From assembly GCF_033547155.1 (NCBI RefSeq), contig NZ_CP137892.1, positions 1-64,000 on the forward strand: a stretch of 64,000 nucleotides of DNA, read 5' to 3'. Under the pieces are notes generated by a model, which was not told the DNA's origin, made no database searches, and saw only the letters and a list, made by a program, of their open reading frames with translations. The stretch's first letter is position 1. Every line of letters begins with the position of its first letter. The position numbers and the translations under genes are program-made. Of the stretch, positions 19,156-28,536 are shown in pieces. The DNA is from Pseudomonas benzenivorans. GTDB taxonomy: Bacteria; Pseudomonadota; Gammaproteobacteria; Pseudomonadales; Pseudomonadaceae.

Positions 19156-21050
19156 AGCGGCCGCCCCGTCTCTTGTCCCGGATAGCGGAAACGCAGGAAG
19201 CGCTGCGCATTGCTCAGCACCTGGAAGGCCGACTTGAGGTCATGCCGGTCGCTGGAGGAAATCTTCTCCGGTTCGATGTAGTTGTCCGGGTCGCGGCCCT
19301 CTTGCAGGTCCATGGCCTGGTGGCGAATGCGCACGATGGAGAGGAACTCCAGGGCATGGCGCAGCTGGGTGATGGCCTCCTCGGTCAGCAGCTTGGTTTC
19401 GCCGATGGCATCCAGGCGTTCCAGGGAGTTCTGGGCCTTGGAGCCGCAGGCCAGCGCGTGCACGCGGATCAGGTCGGTCAGCGGCGCGGTGCCACGGCCC
19501 TTGAGGTTGATGATGTTGTTCTGCTGGCCGTCCTTCTCCATCACGAAGGTGCGGAAGAAGCCCAGTGGCGGGGTGCGGTTGAGCGCGTTGCGCGCCAGGC
19601 TGGCGAGGAACATGGGATTGCGGCTGGCCTTCTCGGCCAGCAGCTCCTTGAGGCTCTCGACCAGCCCGGCCTCGCCGTAGACGCTGTCCAGATCGAAGAA
19701 GATGCAGGCGTTGAGCAGGGTCTCCGGGTTGGGTTGCTCGATCCACTGGTTGAAATAGCCTTTCCACACCCGCAGAGGCTGGCGCCACTTGGGGTTGGTG
19801 GCCATGATCCCGCCCTTGCAATAGCTGTAGCCGCAGGCCGCCAGGCCGTCGCTGACGAAGGTCGCCAGTTTGAGGAAGTACTCGTCGTGCACCCGCGGGT
19901 CGAAACGGTTGTCGAGGACCAGGGCGTTGTCCTGGTCGGTGACGATCAGCTGCTCGTCGCGGGCCATGGAACCCAGAGCCATGAAACAGTAGGGCACCGG
20001 GGGCGGGCCGAGCTCTTCCTCGGCCAGTTCCAGCAGGCGTTGGGTGAGGCTGCGGCCGATGCCCGACATGGCGCTGCCGATCATGTGGGAGTTGGCCTCT
20101 TCGTTGACCATGCGCAGGAAGGTCGCGCGTAGATCCGGCAGCAGCGCCTGCAACTCGGCCACCGACTTGCGGTTGAAGATGGTATTGACCAGATACAGGC
20201 TGCTCTGCGACTCGTACTTGATGATGTCCGAGAGGTTGATGACCCCGACAGGGCGCTGGCGATGCACCACCGGCAGGTGGTGGATGTTGTTGCGCAGCAT
20301 GCACAGCATGGCTTCGAACACCGAGTCCTCGGCCTGGATGGTGATCGGGTTGGGCGACATCACCAGGTCGACCGGGGTGTCGAGGGGCAGGCCTTCGGCG
20401 AGCACCCGGGTGCGCAGGTCGCGGTCGGTGGTGATGCCGGCCATGATCTGGGTCTGCCGGGGACCCGTGTCGGCGGCCGGCGTCGAGCCGAAGATCACCA
20501 GTGACGACACGCCGTGCTCGGTCATCACCCGCGCGGCGTCCTGCACCGAGGTGCCCACGGGCACGCTGACCGTGCGCCGGGTGATGAGTTTGCGCACCTC
20601 GATGCTCAGCAGTTCCGTGGCGGTGCCCTGGGGCGCTTCCTTGGACTTCAGGCGCGACAGGCCCTCGGCCTCGACGAAGTCGGCGAAGTGGTCGTAGGTC
20701 TCGCACAGCTGTTCGAACAGGCTGCCGGGAATGAAGTAGATCAGACTGTCTTCGATGGCCCTGGCCGGCAGGCGCACCTTGTGGCCGCGCAGCAGACCGA
20801 ACTGGCCGAACACCTCGCCCTCGGCCAGGCGGTTGTAGAGCTCGCCATTGCGCCGGTAGATCTCCACGGCGCCGCTGCGGATGTAGTGCAGGTCCTCGAT
20901 CGGCTCGCCGTAGCTGAGGATGTCGCTGCCGGCCTTGAAGTAGCCGACCTCCACCTGCCGGGCGATGTCATCGACGACCTCCTCCGGCAACGCGTCGAAG
21001 GGCGCGTAACGACTCAGGTGGTCGCGTATTTCGATGATTTCGACCTGCAT
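19152..21050 (-). CDS. CNB-CBS-DUF294 nucleotidyltransferase-like signalling protein
   Basis: A 632-residue multidomain protein. In order it has a cyclic-nucleotide-binding domain (residues 10-130; FKAGSDILSYGEPIEDLHYIRSGAVEIYR), two CBS repeats (about 165-300; TSVQDAARVMTEHGVSSLVIF, EDSVFEAMLCMLRNNIHHLPVVH), a DUF294 nucleotidyltransferase-like domain (CFMALGSMARDEQLIVTDQDNALVLD, matching GSxxRxExxxxxDxD) and a C-terminal helical domain. ATG 21050 is chosen for GAGGAG just upstream. It probably senses nucleotides and may nucleotidylate a partner; the target is unknown. The exonuclease gene follows with a four-base overlap. Confidence 0.88.
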   Translation of the reverse strand: MQVEIIEIRDHLSRYAPFDALPEEVVDDIARQVEVGYFKAGSDILSYGEPIEDLHYIRSGAVEIYRRNGELYNRLAEGEVFGQFGLLRGHKVRLPARAIEDSLIYFIPGSLFEQLCETYDHFADFVEAEGLSRLKSKEAPQGTATELLSIEVRKLITRRTVSVPVGTSVQDAARVMTEHGVSSLVIFGSTPAADTGPRQTQIMAGITTDRDLRTRVLAEGLPLDTPVDLVMSPNPITIQAEDSVFEAMLCMLRNNIHHLPVVHRQRPVGVINLSDIIKYESQSSLYLVNTIFNRKSVAELQALLPDLRATFLRMVNEEANSHMIGSAMSGIGRSLTQRLLELAEEELGPPPVPYCFMALGSMARDEQLIVTDQDNALVLDNRFDPRVHDEYFLKLATFVSDGLAACGYSYCKGGIMATNPKWRQPLRVWKGYFNQWIEQPNPETLLNACIFFDLDSVYGEAGLVESLKELLAEKASRNPMFLASLARNALNRTPPLGFFRTFVMEKDGQQNNIINLKGRGTAPLTDLIRVHALACGSKAQNSLERLDAIGETKLLTEEAITQLRHALEFLSIVRIRHQAMDLQEGRDPDNYIEPEKISSSDRHDLKSAFQVLSNAQRFLRFRYPGQETGRPL

Positions 21051-21233
21051 GCGCTCCTCGCTGGCTGGATCGGTGGTCAAGGCAAGACCATAACCGCTAT
21101 TGCCGCATTATGCCCGCTGTGCTGCGACGAACTCGGGTCGCTGCGCGCCAATCGAGGGGCAGAGCCCAGCGGGCCCGCAGGTATTGTTGCCGCCGTCCGG
21201 CGGGCGATCCATGGCGTGCTGTCCAACCGGGCG

Positions 21234-22184
21234 TTAAGCACTGCCCAACCGAGGGCTGTCGCCGAATCCTAGCCATGGCGCGCTCAGCGGCGATTCGCCC
21301 CGCTGCCAGTGGCTTTCGGCCTGGGCATCGTGGGCATGCAGGCTCTCGGCATGCACCACCCGCACCGTGAAAGCCTGCAGCCGGGGCTGTTGGCCCAGGG
21401 CCTGGTGCAGGCGGCGGGCGGCGTCTTCGCAGAACATCAGGTTCTGCCCATTGGTCAGGGCGAAGGCCTGCTCGTCGGCACGCTTGACCGCAGTCTGCAC
21501 GGCAGTGCCGAGAGCCCGTTCGGCGGCGTCGAGCAGCTCGAGCAGCGGCAGGTCGTCGGCGCCTTTTTCCAGGCGCACGCGCAGGGTCGCGTGGCTGCGT
21601 TGGCTGTGGGGCGTGGCGAGGATGCCCTGGGTCGAGCCGAGCCAGGCCAGCAGGCGCTCGTGGTCGAGTGCCTGGTCGGCGAAGTCCTCGACGAAGCGTC
21701 GCTGGATCAGCTGGCGGGCCAGGGCAGCGGAACAGGGACAGGTCGAGGAGTAGGCCAGGGTCAGCTGCAGTTCCACGTGGAACCCGCGCCGATCCTGGCG
21801 TGCGTGCACCTCGAAGGGGTAGGACTTCCAGCCGGCCAGCGCGCTGACCAGGGCCGGACGCTGCAGCAGGACCTCGCCGCGCAGGCTCAGGTAGGCCGTC
21901 TCGGACAGACCGTCGTGACTGGCGAGGAAGTCATCCAGCACCTGCTGCAGCAGTGCCGGGGTCAGGGGCCGATGTTCCAGGATTTGCAGGGCCAGGTAGA
22001 GCCGCGACATGTGAATGCCGCGGCTGCCGCCATTGTCCAGGCTGACGCCGGCGTCGGCGCGGGCATTGATGCGCTGCCCGAGCAGCAGCACAGGCAGGGC
22101 GATGGCGCCCATGCCGACCCAGTCCAGGGGTAGGTCATGGGCTGTGGCATGGGATGCGATGTCCGGGAGTATCTGGGCAGTCAT
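21234..22184 (-). CDS. folE2: GTP cyclohydrolase FolE2 (type IB)
   Basis: A 316-residue enzyme making 7,8-dihydroneopterin triphosphate from GTP for folate synthesis. Features are LDWVGMGAIALPVLLL, VSLDNGGSRGIHMSRLY, the metal-binding cysteine in YSSTCPCSAALA, and the C-terminal QNLMFCEDAARRLHQAL with the conserved glutamate. FolE2 works with metals other than zinc and replaces FolE when zinc is scarce. The ATG 22184 follows GGAA. It is divergent from a COG0523 GTPase across a Zur-like box, consistent with zinc-starvation induction. Confidence 0.95.
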   Translation of the reverse strand: MTAQILPDIASHATAHDLPLDWVGMGAIALPVLLLGQRINARADAGVSLDNGGSRGIHMSRLYLALQILEHRPLTPALLQQVLDDFLASHDGLSETAYLSLRGEVLLQRPALVSALAGWKSYPFEVHARQDRRGFHVELQLTLAYSSTCPCSAALARQLIQRRFVEDFADQALDHERLLAWLGSTQGILATPHSQRSHATLRVRLEKGADDLPLLELLDAAERALGTAVQTAVKRADEQAFALTNGQNLMFCEDAARRLHQALGQQPRLQAFTVRVVHAESLHAHDAQAESHWQRGESPLSAPWLGFGDSPRLGSA

Positions 22185-22214
22185 CGGAGTTCCGGGGCTG
22201 TGTCGAATCATTAA

Positions 22215-22229
22215 TGTTATGTTATAACA
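22215..22229. promoter_or_regulatory. Zur box between folE2 and COG0523 GTPase
   Basis: TGTTAT GTT ATAACA is a perfect 6-3-6 palindrome in a short AT-rich island of a GC-rich region. It fits the gamma-proteobacterial Zur core GTTATnnnATAAC. A second AACA-N7-TGTT dyad at 22226-22240 may extend it. It sits 31 bases before the folE2 start on one side and 67 bases before the GTPase start on the other, so one site could repress both genes when zinc is plentiful. Confidence 0.8.
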
Positions 22230-22296
22230 AATAATATGTTGCCGGGACGATCCCGCGCAACTCGACCACTGCCGCCTCTAGCCCTGGAGTTCCATC

Positions 22297-23502
22297 GTGC
22301 CCAAGCGCCTCCCCGTTACCCTGTTGTCCGGCTTTCTCGGCGCCGGCAAGAGCACCCTGCTCAATCACATCCTGAAGAACCGCGAAGGGCTCAGGGTCGC
22401 GGTGATCGTCAACGATATGAGCGAGATCAACATCGATGTCCACGAAGTGCAGCGCGATGTCGGCCTGAGCCGCACCGAGGAAAGGCTGGTGGAGATGAGC
22501 AATGGCTGCATCTGCTGCACCCTGCGTGAGGACCTGCTGGAAGAGGTCAGCCGCCTGGCCCGCGACGGCCGCTTCGACTACCTGCTGATCGAGTCCACCG
22601 GCATCTCCGAGCCCTTGCCGGTGGCCGAGACCTTCACCTTTCGCGACGAACAGGGCCAGAGCCTGGCGGATCTGGCGCGCCTCGACACCCTGGTGACGGT
22701 GGTGGATGGGGTCAACTTCCTGCGCGACTTTCACGCCGCCGAAGGCCTGGTCAGCCGTGGCGAAACCCTCGGCGAGGACGACCAGCGCTCGATCACCGAT
22801 CTGCTGATCGAGCAGGTGGAGTTCGCCGACGTCATCCTGATCAGCAAGACCGACCTGATCTCCAGCGCCGAGCGCGAGGAGCTGAGCGCCATTCTGCGAG
22901 GCCTCAATACCGAGGCCGAGATCTGGCCCATGGTCATGGGCCAGGTGCCGCTGGCGCGAATACTCGACACCGGCCGCTTCGACTTCGCCCGCGCCGCCCA
23001 GGCGCCCGGCTGGCTCAAGCAGCTGCGCGGCGAGCAGATGCCGGAGACCGAGGAATATGGCATCGCCTCCGGCGCCTACCAGGCGCGGCGGCCGTTTCAT
23101 CCCGAACGTTTCTTCGATTTCCTCTCTCGGGAGTGGAGCAATGGCCGCTTGCTGCGCTCCAAGGGTTTCTTCTGGCTGGCGAGCAAGCCCGAGGAGGCCG
23201 GCAGCTGGTCCCAGGCCGGCGGCCTGATGCGGCATGGCTATGCCGGCCGCTGGTGGCGCTTCGTGCCCAAGGCGCAGTGGCCGCAGGACGAAGAGGGCCA
23301 GGCGACGATCATGGGCAAGTGGCACGCCACGGTCGGTGACTGCCGCCAGGAACTGGTGTTCATCGGCCAGCATATCGATTTCGCTCGCCTCAACGCCGAA
23401 CTGGACGCCTGTTTGCTCGACGATGGCGAGCTGGTCCAGGGCCCGGAGGCCTGGCGCGTCATGCCCGATCCGTTCGGGCCCTGGCAGCAGGAGGCCGACT
23501 AA
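22297..23502 (+). CDS. zigA: COG0523 G3E GTPase, ZigA/YeiR-like zinc chaperone
   Basis: A 401-residue metal-chaperone GTPase. Walker [10 protein letters not shown], the metal motif GCICC ([14 protein letters not shown]), [11 protein letters not shown] and the G4-like SKTDLI are visible, followed by the CobW C-terminal domain ([30 protein letters not shown]). GTG 22297 is the start, with GGAG eight bases before. The Zur box and the divergent folE2 point to zinc delivery under starvation. The next gene overlaps its stop codon. Confidence 0.9.
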   Translation: MPKRLPVTLLSGFLGAGKSTLLNHILKNREGLRVAVIVNDMSEINIDVHEVQRDVGLSRTEERLVEMSNGCICCTLREDLLEEVSRLARDGRFDYLLIESTGISEPLPVAETFTFRDEQGQSLADLARLDTLVTVVDGVNFLRDFHAAEGLVSRGETLGEDDQRSITDLLIEQVEFADVILISKTDLISSAEREELSAILRGLNTEAEIWPMVMGQVPLARILDTGRFDFARAAQAPGWLKQLRGEQMPETEEYGIASGAYQARRPFHPERFFDFLSREWSNGRLLRSKGFFWLASKPEEAGSWSQAGGLMRHGYAGRWWRFVPKAQWPQDEEGQATIMGKWHATVGDCRQELVFIGQHIDFARLNAELDACLLDDGELVQGPEAWRVMPDPFGPWQQEAD

Positions 23503-24140
23503 TGTCGGCGCCGCATCGACCCTTGCCACGCCAGGTGGCGGGGGAGCAGATGCAGGTGCTGACCGAGGTGCTGCGCGATGACGTCAACCTGGCGGTCTGG
23601 CAGCGCCGGCTGGAGCCCCGGGTCGCCAGCTTCGCCGCGCAACTGCTGGCCACGGGCGCGCCGCTGGCGCACAGCCTGACCCTGGAGCTGGCGGCCGAGG
23701 ATGCCGAGCCGGACCTGCGGGGGCTGCTCGCCGGTTTCGATGAGCTACCCGGCTGCCAGGCGTTTCACGCCGATGTCGCCTGGCTGGTGCGGGCCTATGC
23801 CTGCCTGCTCGATGCCCGCCTGATCGGCCTGCGCCTGCGCGCGCTGGACCGGGCCATGTGTCCGCGCTTTCATGTCGACCGGGTGCCCCTGCGCCTGGTC
23901 ACCAGCTATGCCGGCGGCGGCAGCCAGTGGCTGAAGGAGGGCGTGCTGCCGCGCGAGGGGCTGGGCCAGGCGGCTGCCGAGGGGCAGGTGGCGCCGATCG
24001 AGCAGCTCGAGAGCGGCCATGTGGCGTTGCTCAAGGGCGAGGGCTGGCTGGGTAACGAGGGCCGCGGGCTGATCCATCGCTCGCCGCAACCGGTCCCCGG
24101 TCAGCGGCGTCTGCTGCTGACCCTGGACTGGCTGGAGTGA
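23502..24140 (+). CDS. DUF1826 protein of the zinc-starvation operon
   Basis: A 212-residue protein of unknown function. DUF1826 features include VLTEVLRDDVNLAVWQRRL, CQAFHADVAWLVRAYACLL, RAMCPRFHVDRVPLRLVTSYAGGGSQWL and IHRSPQPVPGQRRLLLTLDWLE. The conserved histidines and cysteine (MCPRFHVD) suggest metal binding. Its ATG shares a base with the GTPase stop (TAATG), so it is translationally coupled. DUF1826 genes are often beside COG0523 GTPases in Zur regulons. Confidence 0.82.
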   Translation: MSAPHRPLPRQVAGEQMQVLTEVLRDDVNLAVWQRRLEPRVASFAAQLLATGAPLAHSLTLELAAEDAEPDLRGLLAGFDELPGCQAFHADVAWLVRAYACLLDARLIGLRLRALDRAMCPRFHVDRVPLRLVTSYAGGGSQWLKEGVLPREGLGQAAAEGQVAPIEQLESGHVALLKGEGWLGNEGRGLIHRSPQPVPGQRRLLLTLDWLE

Positions 24141-24154
24141 ACGGCCGCCGGGCG

Positions 24155-24508
24155 TCAGCGCGCCATCCAGACGCCGCGGTTCTGCCTCTCGCAGAAGGGT
24201 TTCAGGTAGTTGGCGTCGGTGGCCACGCCGTAGTAGTGGATGTCCTGCTGGTAGGGGGTGCCACCGACCTTGGCGCTGCGACAGACGCCGAAGGCGCCGA
24301 GCGGGCACTGTTCGACGAAGGCCACCTCGACCTTCTGGCCTTTCAGCTGGGGCTGACAGAAGCCGCTGCGGAACAGGTTCGGCGGGATGCTGCGGTTCTG
24401 CTGACAGACCTTGACGTCCAGGCGTTCGGCCTGGCTGTGAATCACACAGGCCTCGCCCCAGGCCAGGGAGGACAGGCTACAGAGGATCAGCGGCGCTAGA
24501 CGACGCAT
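24155..24508 (-). CDS. Small secreted cysteine-rich hypothetical protein
   Basis: A 117-residue protein with a signal peptide (MRRLAPLILCSLSSLAWGEA). The mature part has six cysteines (ACVIH, VCQQN, FCQPQ, EQCPLGAFGVCRS, FCERQ), likely disulfide-bonded. GGAG lies seven bases before the ATG at 24508. It is encoded opposite to, and between, the two COG0523 GTPase genes. I do not recognise a family with confidence. Confidence 0.78.
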   Translation of the reverse strand: MRRLAPLILCSLSSLAWGEACVIHSQAERLDVKVCQQNRSIPPNLFRSGFCQPQLKGQKVEVAFVEQCPLGAFGVCRSAKVGGTPYQQDIHYYGVATDANYLKPFCERQNRGVWMAR

Positions 24509-24624
24509 CGTATGGGCTCCGGGTTCGTGTGCCGGCGACTCTAGCACGGGGACTTTGCGGCGTCAGCGCATGGCGTCGGCAGCCCGCCCTTCTCCTCGCC
24601 GCGGTAAAGCCGCACCATAGGCCC

Positions 24625-25590
24625 ATGCTCAATCATATCCCCACCCACCTGATCGGTGGCCCCCTGGGCGCCGGCAAGACCAGCCTGATTCGCCAGTTGC
24701 TGGCGCAGCGGCCGGCGCACGAGCGCTGGGCGGTGCTGGTCAACGAGTTCGGCCAGATCGGCCTGGACGCCGCCCTGCTCGCCAGCGACGCCGACGGCGT
24801 GGCCCTCGGCGAGGTGGCCGGCGGCTGCCTGTGTTGCGTCAACGGCGTGCCCTTCCAGGTCGGCCTGGGCCGCCTGCTGCGCAAGGCCCGGCCGCAGCGC
24901 CTGCTGATCGAGCCGTCCGGACTCGGCCACCCGCTGCAGCTGCTGGCGCAGCTGCGTCAACCGCCCTGGGCCGGGGTGCTGGCCGTGCAGCCGGCGCTGC
25001 TGGTGCTCGATGCCGCGGCCCTGGCCGCCGGCCAGCCCCTGGCCGACAGCCAGCAGGCGGCGCTGGCGGCGGCCGGCCTGCTGCTGCTGAACAAGGCCGA
25101 AGGCCTGGACGAGAAGGCCAGGGCGCGGGTCCTGGCCCGGCTGCCGCAACGGCCGCTGCGCTGGACCAGCCAGGCGGTGCTGCCACTGGCGGATCTGCCG
25201 GGCTATGCCGGCAGCGTGGCGGCCGGCATCGAGCTGCCGGACGTGCCCGGGTCGAGCGCGCCGCTGCCGAGTATCCGGCCCGCGGTGGACGCGCCGATCT
25301 GCCGGACCCAGGTGGGCCCGGAAGGCTGGAGCATCGGCTGGACCTGGCACTCCAGTCAGCGCTTCGTGCGGCAACGGGTGCAGCAGTGGCTCGAGACCCT
25401 GCCCTGGCGCCGCGCCAAGCTGGTGTTGCACACCGACGCCGGCTGGCTGTCGGCCAATGCCCTGGATGGCCGGCCCCTGCACTGGCAGGCCAGCGCCTGG
25501 CGCCAGGATTCGCGCCTGGAGCTGATCTTCGCCGAGGCACAGGATGCCGTTGCCCTGTCCTCCACCTTTGGCCGCTGCCGCCTGACCTGA
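24625..25590 (+). CDS. Second COG0523 (CobW-like) GTPase
   Basis: A 321-residue P-loop protein with HLIGGPLGAGKTSLIRQLL (Walker A), VLVNEFGQIGLDAALL, the metal motif GCLCCVNGVPFQ, LLIEPSGLGHP and the G4 motif NKAEGLD. The C-terminal domain is shorter and less typical than in the first copy. ATG 24625 matches the family start. It lacks a histidine-rich loop. Proximity to the Zur-type locus suggests metal delivery, but there is no clear Zur box directly upstream, so its metal and regulation are open. Confidence 0.87.
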   Translation: MLNHIPTHLIGGPLGAGKTSLIRQLLAQRPAHERWAVLVNEFGQIGLDAALLASDADGVALGEVAGGCLCCVNGVPFQVGLGRLLRKARPQRLLIEPSGLGHPLQLLAQLRQPPWAGVLAVQPALLVLDAAALAAGQPLADSQQAALAAAGLLLLNKAEGLDEKARARVLARLPQRPLRWTSQAVLPLADLPGYAGSVAAGIELPDVPGSSAPLPSIRPAVDAPICRTQVGPEGWSIGWTWHSSQRFVRQRVQQWLETLPWRRAKLVLHTDAGWLSANALDGRPLHWQASAWRQDSRLELIFAEAQDAVALSSTFGRCRLT

Positions 25591-25707
25591 CGGCCGCGGC
25601 CTCTTCGCCATCCGGGGCCCGTCATGACGCATACGCGGCAGAACCGGCGGGTCACCGGCGCAGGCCTGATAAGCTTGGCTGTCGCCCCTTGATCGCCGAA
25701 TACCACC

Positions 25708-26586
25708 ATGCATCTAGAGTCCTGGTCCCATGCCTGTTCCGCCGGTTTCACCCTGCGCGGTTGGCACTCGCACCCCAGTGGCAAGCCGCTGCTGCACTTC
25801 CTGCACGGCAACGGCTATTGCGGGCGCGTCTACGAGCCCATGCTGGAGCGCCTGGCCGAGGACTTCGACCTCTGGCTGTGCGATGTGCAGGGGCATGGCG
25901 ACAGCGACCATGGCGGCCGCTTCCACGGCTGGAACCGCAGCGCCGAGCTGGCCCTGGAGGCCTTCGCCCAGGGCCGTGGCGCCTTCGGTGCGGTGCCCGT
26001 GCATGCCGTCGGCCACAGTTTCGGCGGGGTGCTCAGCAGCCTGATGCTGGCCCAGCAGCCGCAGCTGTTCCAGCGCGCGGTGCTGCTCGACCCGGTGCTC
26101 TTCACCCCGGCGATGATCGGCGTGATGGCGCTGTCCGATGTGGTCGGCCTGGCCCGGCGCAACACCCTGGCGAGCAAGGCGCGCAAGCGCCGCCGGCAGT
26201 GGCCGGATCGCCTCGCCGCCCATGCTGCCCTGCACGGCCGCGGCATGTTCCGCGGCTGGAGCGAGGCGGCGTTCGAGGCCTATATCAACCATGCCCTGAA
26301 AGACACCGAGGACGGCGTCGAGCTCAAATGCCGGCCGAGCCGCGAGGCGGATATCTTCGGCTCGTTTCCCAAGCGTCTGTGGCCGTCGTTGGCCAAGGTG
26401 CTGACGCCGACCCAGGTGCTCTATGGCCAGCGCAGCTATCCCTTCGTCGCCAAGTCGGTGGCGCGCTGGTGCGCCGGCAATCCCCATGTGCATGCCCAGG
26501 TGGTGGCGGGCGGGCATTGCTTCATGCAGGAGCAACCGGACGACGCCGCCGAGCGGGTGCGGGCGTTTCTCCAGGCGGCCGGTTGA
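25708..26586 (+). CDS. Alpha/beta hydrolase
   Basis: A 292-residue alpha/beta-fold hydrolase without signal peptide. The oxyanion region HFLHGNGYCGRVYEPML, nucleophile elbow VGHSFGG, and C-terminal VVAGGHCFMQEQPDDAAERVRAFL with the catalytic histidine are visible. The acid is probably in the VLYGQRS region. It could be an esterase or lipase-like enzyme; the substrate is unknown. Confidence 0.85.
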   Translation: MHLESWSHACSAGFTLRGWHSHPSGKPLLHFLHGNGYCGRVYEPMLERLAEDFDLWLCDVQGHGDSDHGGRFHGWNRSAELALEAFAQGRGAFGAVPVHAVGHSFGGVLSSLMLAQQPQLFQRAVLLDPVLFTPAMIGVMALSDVVGLARRNTLASKARKRRRQWPDRLAAHAALHGRGMFRGWSEAAFEAYINHALKDTEDGVELKCRPSREADIFGSFPKRLWPSLAKVLTPTQVLYGQRSYPFVAKSVARWCAGNPHVHAQVVAGGHCFMQEQPDDAAERVRAFLQAAG

Positions 26587-26663
26587 TGCGACTCGCCAGG
26601 GCCGCGCGGAACCGCTGGAGGGCGGTGTGGTCTAGGCCGCGGGCTCAATCACCGGGAACGATC

Positions 26664-27446
26664 ATGAAACGCATGCTTTGCAGCGCCTTGCTGGTGCTGG
26701 CCGGCCACGTCCAGGCCCTGGACTGGCAGGACAGCCCGGCGCTGGACCAGGCCTTCGCCCGTGCCGGGGCGACGGGCACCTTCGTCCTCCACGAAGTCGG
26801 CAGCGAGCAGCTGCAGGGACACAATCGCCGGCGCGCGGAAACCCGTTACCCGCCGGCCTCCACCTTCAAGATCGCCAACAGCCTGATCGGCCTGGCGACG
26901 GGCGCGGTCGCCAGCGTCGACGAGGTGTTCCCCTACGACGGCACGCCAAGGTTCCTCAAGAGCTGGGAGCGCGACATGGGCCTGCGCGAGGCGATCAGGG
27001 TGTCCAACCTGCCCGTGTACCAGGCGTTGGCGCGGCGTATCGGCCTGCCGCGCATGCGCCGCCAGGTCGCGGCCCTGGGCTATGGCAACGGCGAGGTCGG
27101 CACTGTAGTCGACAGGTTCTGGCTGGACGGGCCGCTGGCGATCAGCGTCGTGGAACAGAGCGAGTTTCTCGCCCGCCTGAGCCAGGATCGGCTGCCCCTG
27201 GCGCCGGCCATTCAGGCCAAGGTGCGGGAGATCAGCCTGCTCGAGCAGGGGCCGGGCTGGCGCCTGTACGGCAAGACGGGTTGGGCCACGTCCGTCGAGC
27301 CGGCCATCGGCTGGTGGGTGGGCTGGCTGGAGCAGGACGGCAAGCGCTACAGCTTCGCGCTGAACATGGACATCCATGACCAGGCCGAGCTGCCCGAGCG
27401 CGTGGCCCTGGGCAAGGCCAGCCTGCGTGCCCTGGGGCTGCTGTAG
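26664..27446 (+). CDS. blaOXA: Class D beta-lactamase, OXA-50-like
   Basis: A 260-residue periplasmic beta-lactamase with signal peptide MKRMLCSALLVLAGHVQA. The class D motifs are intact: active-site STFK at residues 66-69 (PPASTFKIANSLIGL), LGYGNGEVG (YGN) and YGKTGWA (KTG). WWVGWLEQDGK and MDIHDQAE fill the end. From memory it closely resembles the chromosomal OXA-50 enzymes of P. aeruginosa, so it is likely an intrinsic rather than acquired gene. No IS or integron is nearby. Confidence 0.92.
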   Translation: MKRMLCSALLVLAGHVQALDWQDSPALDQAFARAGATGTFVLHEVGSEQLQGHNRRRAETRYPPASTFKIANSLIGLATGAVASVDEVFPYDGTPRFLKSWERDMGLREAIRVSNLPVYQALARRIGLPRMRRQVAALGYGNGEVGTVVDRFWLDGPLAISVVEQSEFLARLSQDRLPLAPAIQAKVREISLLEQGPGWRLYGKTGWATSVEPAIGWWVGWLEQDGKRYSFALNMDIHDQAELPERVALGKASLRALGLL

Positions 27447-27455
27447 CCCCAGGCT

Positions 27456-27842
27456 TCAGCGTTCGCGTTCGCGCTCGCGGCGCCAGCGCTCCAGTTCGAT
27501 CACCCGGGGATTGTCCGCAGGCGGGGCATTGAAGGGGTGCGGCGCCAACTCGATGCGCCCCAGCTGCTGGCCGAACATGACGATGCTGCCGGCGTGGCGC
27601 TGCTCGCCGGTGACGGTGAACTCGAAGCCGTAGACCCGGGCCAGGCGCTTGCGCCCGCGGGCGTCGGCCAGCAGGGTGATCTTGCGCAGGGCGACGTTAC
27701 CGTCGAGCAACTCGACATCGGCCTTGGCGCAGTGCTGCTTGACCAGGGCCAGGGCGCGCTCGCGCAGGCCGTGGGCGTGCCACAACCAGGCGCCGGCGGT
27801 GGCCAGCAGCATCAGGACGAAGATATTGCCGAGGGTCAGCAT
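27456..27842 (-). CDS. DUF3301 membrane-anchored protein
   Basis: A 128-residue protein with one N-terminal transmembrane helix (LTLGNIFVLMLLATAGAWLWHAHG) and a cytoplasmic tail (ALVKQHCAKADVELLDGNVALRK, RVYGFEFTVTGEQRHAGSIVMFG), matching DUF3301. The start at 27842 follows GGAG. It ends in an Arg/Glu-rich stretch, RWRRERERER. Function is unknown; it is convergent with the beta-lactamase gene. Confidence 0.85.
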   Translation of the reverse strand: MLTLGNIFVLMLLATAGAWLWHAHGLRERALALVKQHCAKADVELLDGNVALRKITLLADARGRKRLARVYGFEFTVTGEQRHAGSIVMFGQQLGRIELAPHPFNAPPADNPRVIELERWRRERERER

Positions 27843-27926
27843 GGGTGGCTCCAGGCGGCCATGGAGATCGGCCGGGGTCATCCCGCATTCTGCCAGGCCG
27901 GCGGGGGCACTGTCTTGCGCGGGGCC

Positions 27927-28409
27927 TCAGTCCTCGCCCTTGAGCTGCTGGTAGCGCCGCTCCAGCTCCTGGCGGATGGCCCGGCGCTGCTGGCCCTGGA
28001 CGAAGCGCCGCTGTTCCTCGGCGCCCTGGGGCTGGCGTGGCGGCACGGGGGTGGGTTTGCCCTTGTCGTCGACGGCGACCATGGTGAAGAAGCAGCTGTT
28101 GGTGTGGCGTACCGAACGCTGGCGAATATTTTCGGTGACCACCTTGATGCCGATTTCCATGGAGCTGCGCCCGGTGTAGTTGACCGAGGCGAGGAAGGTC
28201 ACCAGCTCGCCGACGTGGATCGGCTCGCGGAAGGTCACCTGGTCCACCGACAGGGTCACCACGTAGCAGCCGGCATAGCGGCTGGCGCAGGCGTAGGCGA
28301 CCTCGTCCAGGTACTTGAGCAGGGTGCCGCCATGGACGTTGCCGGAGAAGTTGGCCATATCCGGGGTCATCAACACGGTCATCGACAGTTGGGCGTTTCC
28401 GGCTTCCAT
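27927..28409 (-). CDS. Acyl-CoA thioesterase, YciA-type hotdog fold
   Basis: A 160-residue cytoplasmic enzyme hydrolysing acyl-CoA to fatty acid and CoA. The hotdog signature is MANFSGNVHGGTLLKYLDEVAYACASRYAG, followed by VDQVTFREPIHVGELVTFLASVNYTGRSSMEIGIKV. The C-terminal tail is charged and probably coiled (QQRRAIRQELERRYQQLK). Confidence 0.9.
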   Translation of the reverse strand: MEAGNAQLSMTVLMTPDMANFSGNVHGGTLLKYLDEVAYACASRYAGCYVVTLSVDQVTFREPIHVGELVTFLASVNYTGRSSMEIGIKVVTENIRQRSVRHTNSCFFTMVAVDDKGKPTPVPPRQPQGAEEQRRFVQGQQRRAIRQELERRYQQLKGED

Positions 28410-28536
28410 GGGCTTCTCTGCAGTTGAGGGACGGCGTGGGGCGCGCGGCGCCCCGTCTATCAGAACGACCCAGGCCGGGGGCGGGTCACGCCGTCGTGCG
28501 CATGGGGGCGGGTACCGGGCCTGTCAGGGCCCCTGG

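Noticed and set aside
24831..26663. Upstream extension of the beta-lactamase frame
   Set aside because: The part before 26664 overlaps the CobW-like and hydrolase genes and is low-complexity. The signal peptide and ATG 26664 define the real start.
26664..27446. Acquired resistance gene
   Set aside because: No IS, integron or composition shift surrounds it, and it resembles the intrinsic OXA-50 type from memory.
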